A stretch of DNA of 63,765 bases from Deltaproteobacteria bacterium PRO3 (GTDB lineage: Bacteria > UBA10199 > DSSB01): NCBI GenBank assembly GCA_030263375.1, contig SZOV01000006.1, positions 1 through 63,765 of the forward strand. Direction: 5' to 3'. A program made the position numbers and the translations under genes. This document shows, one piece after another, positions 59,909-63,765 of this stretch; position 1 is the stretch's first letter, and every line of letters begins with the position of its first letter. The notes beneath the pieces are model-generated. The model searched no databases and was not told the origin of the DNA. It saw only the letters and a program-made list of their open reading frames with translations.

Positions 59909-60681
59909 TTGGGCGCCTCCGGCTGGATTTCGCTGTTGTTGGCCGTGAATATTTCTTTGTAGGCGTCGTATTGGGCGTCGGTGATGCCGTTTTGGGCCGC
60001 GATTTTCCGCGCCAATTTTTGGTCCTTCATCCGCAGGCAGGTCTTCATTGTGGCCCGGCGCGCGACCTCGGCGCGATCGGGATCGCCCGCGTTGGTGAAG
60101 ATGATGGTGGTGATGTGGTAGGCCAGTACCGTCTCGTTTTCGCCGCGTCCCATCAGGTTTTGACGGGTCGGCCCGCCATTGTATTGGTATTCTTCGCCCA
60201 GGCCCATCGAATGCCCGAGCTCATGGGCGAAATTCTTCGAAGTGGTTTCCTCGATCCAGAGATTTTCGGTGTCTGCCTTCTTTCGCGATTCGGGCGGCGG
60301 CTTGCCGAGATGAACCTTGATGCGTTTCCGATCGGGATCGCGCTCTTGGTCGCAGTCTTCGATCACCTGGATGTCGAAGATGAAGCGCACCGGCTTGGGG
60401 GGTTGTCCCTTGCCCATCCGGAAGGTCCGGGTGCAGGCGTTCCAGATTCGGTGGAGGTTTTCTAGATGGGCTTCGAGGAATTGTTGGACTTGCTCGACGG
60501 TGGGCCCTTCGGCCTCCGGGGTGTCGGGATTGTCCTTGGGGTCGGGGCAAAGGTCGGCCCGCATCGTGATGACAATTTCTTCCGCGGCGTCTTCAACCGA
60601 GACGTCGTTGGCCCAGAGGGATAAGGGGAGGAGAAGAAGGAAGAGACCTGAGATTAGGGTGGACCTAATTTTGGCCGGCAT
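59905..60681 (-). CDS. metzincin-like zinc metalloprotease, secreted
   Basis: 258 residues. Signal peptide ends LWAN. The zinc motif HELGHSMGLGEEY (153-165) supplies HExxHxxG and a third ligand that may be Glu, and NLMGRGE gives a Met-turn (Met177), together the metzincin hallmark. It resembles M64-type peptidases loosely. First gene of a two-gene unit with the STN-like lipoprotein. Periplasmic or secreted; substrate unknown. Confidence 0.75.
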   Translation of the reverse strand: MPAKIRSTLISGLFLLLLPLSLWANDVSVEDAAEEIVITMRADLCPDPKDNPDTPEAEGPTVEQVQQFLEAHLENLHRIWNACTRTFRMGKGQPPKPVRFIFDIQVIEDCDQERDPDRKRIKVHLGKPPPESRKKADTENLWIEETTSKNFAHELGHSMGLGEEYQYNGGPTRQNLMGRGENETVLAYHITTIIFTNAGDPDRAEVARRATMKTCLRMKDQKLARKIAAQNGITDAQYDAYKEIFTANNSEIQPEAPK

Positions 60682-60757
60682 TGTTGAGGGATAGCATGGT
60701 GGGGGGATTCTAGGAATTAAAAAATAGGGGGCCCTGGTAAGACATCTTGTTCGCAGC

Positions 60758-60770
60758 AAGGAAGACGGAA
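60758..60770 (+). repeat. dispersed repeat, class A (degenerate)
   Basis: AAGGAAGACGGAA upstream of the 60681 gene, in opposite orientation to both neighbours. Confidence 0.45.
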
Positions 60771-60833
60771 TTTGGAGGATGGAAGGCATTCTTTTTATAG
60801 ACTTAATAATATGTCTCCGCCTTCGCGGCCGCG

Positions 60834-61607
60834 TTAGTTTTGGATATTTCGCAATATGGCCTTTCCGCCCCTGCTGTTCAGCGACAGAGAGGCGCCCCGC
60901 GATTCGTGGTTGCGATAGACGATCACCTGACTTTCCTCCCGCAATTTCCAAAAATTGTTACCTCGAAGGACGATGATCTGAATTTTCTCCTTGCGCGCCT
61001 TGGGTAGAAGGTCGTCATGAACAAAATCCATGGCCAGACTGGAGGAGGCAAGTTTCGACACCATAGACCCGGCTTGAAAGGAGGCCGAATGGTAGGGAAC
61101 CAGCTGAACGCAGGCCAATCGGCGAGATAAGAGGCTCAAGGCCTCTTGATAGGTGCATTGCCGTTTCGTCATCAACGTCCTTAGGATGGGAGCGAGCTTC
61201 CCGGTCCAATATCGGTAACCGCCGTCCCAACAGTGGCGTGGGTTGAGGAAGACGTTGGGATAGCGTTTGTCCAAGTTCTTTTGCCGGAGGTTGTTTAAGA
61301 GCATCTTGCGGCAGGCGGGGATCTTGTATTCAGAATAGTAATTCAGGTGGCCGAGTCCGGGATTTAGCATCAAGAGGAATATTTTGGCACGCTGCAAATC
61401 GCCCCAGTAGGGGAGCGGGAGAAGTCCCAGGTGGAGCTTGGAGCTTTTCCCTTCTAGTTGTTCGCTTCGGCAATATTCGGAGAAGTTTTTGAGGAGGGAT
61501 ATTTTTTGGCGGTGCTTTGGATGCAATAAGAATTCGTCTCCGGGGAATAGGAAGGGGGGAGAGGTTAAAGGGAGTTTTTGCCAAGCGGTGATTATGGGTG
61601 GGGGCAT
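60834..61607 (-). CDS. hypothetical protein, possibly uracil-DNA-glycosylase-fold
   Basis: 257 residues, no signal peptide. The segment AKIFLLMLNPGLGHLNYYSE resembles the first motif (LxxNPG) of uracil-DNA-glycosylase superfamily proteins of unknown activity, and YPNVFLNPRHCWDGGYRYW may be its substrate-side loop. The catalytic residues of true UDGs are not clear. Borders the AT-rich island. Confidence 0.5.
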   Translation of the reverse strand: MPPPIITAWQKLPLTSPPFLFPGDEFLLHPKHRQKISLLKNFSEYCRSEQLEGKSSKLHLGLLPLPYWGDLQRAKIFLLMLNPGLGHLNYYSEYKIPACRKMLLNNLRQKNLDKRYPNVFLNPRHCWDGGYRYWTGKLAPILRTLMTKRQCTYQEALSLLSRRLACVQLVPYHSASFQAGSMVSKLASSSLAMDFVHDDLLPKARKEKIQIIVLRGNNFWKLREESQVIVYRNHESRGASLSLNSRGGKAILRNIQN

Positions 61608-61916
61608 GGGGTTATTAATTATGCGTATTTAATGGAAGGGGTATGGAAAATTAGTCATTGGAGGTGGGGACGACCTTCTGTTTCCAAATTCGATTTGGAA
61701 TTTCCCGCAAAACCTTTTGGAAGTAAACAACTGATAAATTATTAACGACTTTTCATAAAGTTGTTTCCTTGGTGGAAAAGACATTATGAGGTCATTATTG
61801 GGTCAGTTTCGCCTATTTTGTGGGAGTATTGTGGGAAAATTTGCCTTTGCTTGAAGGGAGAGAGCCTTTTCCTATTACAATAGGTTTTACCCTAAAATTT
61901 CTATTGGAGAATGTGG
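61608..61916. other. intergenic, AT-rich, with imperfect hairpin
   Basis: AACGACTTT-TCAT-AAAGTTGTT near 61744-61766 is an inverted repeat with one mismatch, about 150 bp before the DUF2971 start. No gene seen. Confidence 0.35.
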
Positions 61917-63344
61917 ATGCCGGAATTTTTATATAGATTTAGGTCTTTGAATTCTTTGTTGGGCAAACGTCAAGAGCTTGAAAATCAGGAAATATTCTTT
62001 GCGGCTCCATACCAGCTCAATGACCCTATTGAAGGGTTTAAGGATATTTTTTGGTGTGGAGATGAGATAGTTTGGAAAAATTTATTAAAACACTATTTGT
62101 TATGCCTGGAAAGAGTGTGCACACTTCTGATCCTTAGCAGGGAAACGGATGAGATACGTGCTTTAGATATTCCTGTTTTTAATACTGAGAGAGATCTTCC
62201 AACTGAAAAATATAAAGAATCTTTTAAGGCCATATGTAAAAAATTTTTCGAGAATAAAGCAACTGCGCAATATGCTAATATGTTGTCCTTACTAAAAAGA
62301 CCAGTACGGCGAGATGAGTTAATATGGCATTTGCGACAGTTACATTGCTACGCTTTATGTTCCATCTTCACCTATTATGAGAATCAGAGGTTTATTAGAA
62401 AAAGTGATGGAAATATTCCATTTCGCAAATTAATCGAGAAAATTCTAATCGATCCTCAAACACGAAAGGGATTTAATAAAATAATCCAAAATCCATCGGT
62501 TGATGGAAAGATCTCAGATCAAATTTGGGCAACCATAAATAATTTTCATTACCAACTTCACTTAATTAACAAATACAATCAAGCGTCTACTCCTCTTCCT
62601 CAGAATAAGGAAATGGTATTTTTTCTGTTTCCTGAACATTATGTTAGGGAGCTCGAAAAAATCGTTCATCCAAATTGGTTTACAGCATGCTTTTTAGTAA
62701 ACATTAACAATCCGGCCATATGGGGGCATTATGGGGATAGACATAGAGGTGTTTGCTTAAAATTTAAGCCACGATCATTAAATGGCAAACCTATTATTAA
62801 GCTAAAAGGCGTAGAGAGCCAGTCCGCGAGAAGTAGAAAGGAAGTCAGTTTCCAGTTTCATAAAGTAACCTATTCAAAGGATTATCCTCAAATTGATTTT
62901 TTTAGATCTCTTGGAAGGCTCCCGATCCCTGCTTTACAATCTTTTTGGTACAAAAATGAATTTGGAGAAGAAAGTATTTGCAGCGATGAAATTTTTAGAA
63001 ATGAAGATCGATGGCGTAAAAAATATTGGGAAGATTTTTATGGTGGAATAACAACTAAGTTAAATGACTGGTCTTATGAAGATGAGTACAGGCTAATACT
63101 TAGCGAAGTTGCGACAGATTTTACTTTGGAAGAGCATCGAAAATATCAATATTCGTTGGACGATCTGGATGGAATTATTTTCGGAATTAATACCCCTATT
63201 GAAGATAAAATGCGCATCTTCAAAATTATTGAAGATAAATGTCGCAAAAATGGACGCGATCGCTTTAAATTTTATCAAGCTTTTTACTCGAGGGGGGAGA
63301 GTCAAATTTCAATTTTTGAAATGAACTTATTGAAATTCAAATAG
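61917..63344 (+). CDS. DUF2971 family protein, horizontally acquired
   Basis: 475 residues, strongly AT-rich. N-terminal PEFLYRFRSLNS and IFFAAPYQLNDPIEG plus INNPAIWGHYGDRHRGVCLKF and DEYRLILSE are the hallmark segments of DUF2971, a family seen in accessory regions and suspected of anti-phage roles. The central 200 residues are an insertion compared with the usual 250-300 residue members. ATG 61917 has GGAGA six bases upstream; the ATG at 61911 is too close. No partner gene nearby. Confidence 0.85.
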   Translation: MPEFLYRFRSLNSLLGKRQELENQEIFFAAPYQLNDPIEGFKDIFWCGDEIVWKNLLKHYLLCLERVCTLLILSRETDEIRALDIPVFNTERDLPTEKYKESFKAICKKFFENKATAQYANMLSLLKRPVRRDELIWHLRQLHCYALCSIFTYYENQRFIRKSDGNIPFRKLIEKILIDPQTRKGFNKIIQNPSVDGKISDQIWATINNFHYQLHLINKYNQASTPLPQNKEMVFFLFPEHYVRELEKIVHPNWFTACFLVNINNPAIWGHYGDRHRGVCLKFKPRSLNGKPIIKLKGVESQSARSRKEVSFQFHKVTYSKDYPQIDFFRSLGRLPIPALQSFWYKNEFGEESICSDEIFRNEDRWRKKYWEDFYGGITTKLNDWSYEDEYRLILSEVATDFTLEEHRKYQYSLDDLDGIIFGINTPIEDKMRIFKIIEDKCRKNGRDRFKFYQAFYSRGESQISIFEMNLLKFK

Positions 63345-63370
63345 AAGAGCGAGATAAAAATTAATTTGGC

Positions 63371-63601
63371 CTACTTTAAATATGCATGGCTCCAAAAATG
63401 GAGAGGTGAGGTTAGACGATCTAGAAGTTGGTCTGAGAGGGCTTTCCAGGTAAAGGCGTCATAAAATAGGAGGCCATGCTTTAGATGTAATAAATTGAAA
63501 AGCCTGTTAAAAACGGTTTTGTCAGGGGTTATGCAAATAAAAGTTTCAAATTGTTTATCTCTAGTCAAAGCGAGATTTTCCGGCTTGGTTTTCCAATTCA
63601 A
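63371..63601 (-). CDS. short AT-rich hypothetical protein
   Basis: 76 codons. Plausible helix-rich sequence (TVFNRLFNLLHLKHGLLFYDAF, ALSDQLLDRL) but the start lies at the GC boundary, so the true 5' end may have been lost. Converges with the DUF2971 gene. Confidence 0.4.
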   Translation of the reverse strand: MNWKTKPENLALTRDKQFETFICITPDKTVFNRLFNLLHLKHGLLFYDAFTWKALSDQLLDRLTSPLHFWSHAYLK

Positions 63602-63604
63602 ATA

Positions 63605-63765
63605 GAGTCGCCCGGGGCCTGTCTCAAGCCGCTCTGGCCGAGCGCGCCGGGATATTCCGCCCCAATCTCATCGACCTGGAGTCCGGGAAAAGAGATTGCA
63701 CGCTCAAGACGCTGGAGCGTTTGGCTCGGGCGCTGGATATTTCTCCTGGACGACTGCTCGACTCA
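63605..63765 (+). pseudogene. XRE-family helix-turn-helix regulator, 5'-truncated and open at window end
   Basis: From about 63605 the frame encodes RVARGLSQAALAERAGIFRP, then NLIDLESGKRDCTLKTLERL and ARALDISPGRLL, a standard XRE/Cro DNA-binding domain. Upstream the frame runs into AT-rich sequence with a stop at 63562 and no ATG, GTG or TTG. The GC content changes at the same point, so the AT-rich island has replaced the start of this gene. It may continue intact beyond the window. Confidence 0.7.

Overview
The window is GC-rich, densely coding and Gram-negative in character. It holds many lipoproteins with clear lipoboxes, predicted outer-membrane and secreted proteins, CSLREA/beta-helix surface proteins with a C-terminal Cys-hydrophobic-basic tag, Spondin_N, PKD, DUF11 and thrombospondin type-3 modules, a Hanks-type kinase, ECF sigma factors and a sigma54-type promoter. 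This mix resembles uncultivated deltaproteobacterial-grade or myxobacterial-like lineages, but no rRNA or tRNA gene is present to fix the taxonomy. Three AT-rich patches (about 2137-3480, 32130-32300 and 61620-63605) differ sharply from the rest.

Layout. 1-2134: 3'-truncated Ser/Thr kinase diverging from a small lipoprotein/PGPGW/zinc-ribbon operon. 2137-3480: AT-rich island with a gene fragment and two unknown genes. 3698-4408: a REP-associated tyrosine transposase (RAYT) flanked by members of a dispersed short repeat. 4543-21189: mainly secreted, lipo- and surface proteins of unknown function, including two CSLREA beta-helix proteins. 21237-25578: Spondin_N and propeller genes, an ECF sigma/zinc anti-sigma pair and a methyltransferase. 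25592-31990: PKD-GH17-like lipoprotein, an extraordinary Tyr/Trp- and Gly/Ser/Arg-rich secreted protein and a HelD-like helicase. 32284-33658: a predicted sigma54-driven small RNA with its own terminator, followed by a cyclopropane fatty acid synthase. 33710-46778: two Kef-type antiporters, a subtilase, a third CSLREA protein and a YadGH-like ABC exporter. 46796-51063: nth plus an ECF42 sigma-factor operon (YCII, YCII, SRPBCC, 39-aa protein, DUF899, sigma). 51518-60681: DoxX, pyrophosphatase, a second YCII/PhnB unit, hemolysin III, small secreted proteins, and a metzincin-like protease with an STN-like lipoprotein. 60834-63765: an unknown gene, an AT-rich island with a DUF2971 gene, and a 5'-truncated XRE regulator at the edge.

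How parts work together. The ECF42 operon and the separate YCII/PhnB unit each carry a TGTCGA-N16-CGTC promoter, so they probably form one autoregulated regulon. The three CSLREA proteins and the subtilase share a Cys-containing C-terminal motif that implies a common sorting route, with the subtilase copy lacking its membrane segment. About twenty copies of a short intergenic repeat (core GAAGACGGAG or GAAGACGAAG, with two classes of 3' sequence) sit mostly just behind stop codons, and members flank the RAYT gene.

The strongest candidate for something new is the predicted sigma54-dependent RNA at about 32309-32425. A GG-N10-GC promoter places the start exactly on the first G of a GNRA-capped hairpin, and transcription would end at a 15-bp GNRA-capped intrinsic terminator with seven T.
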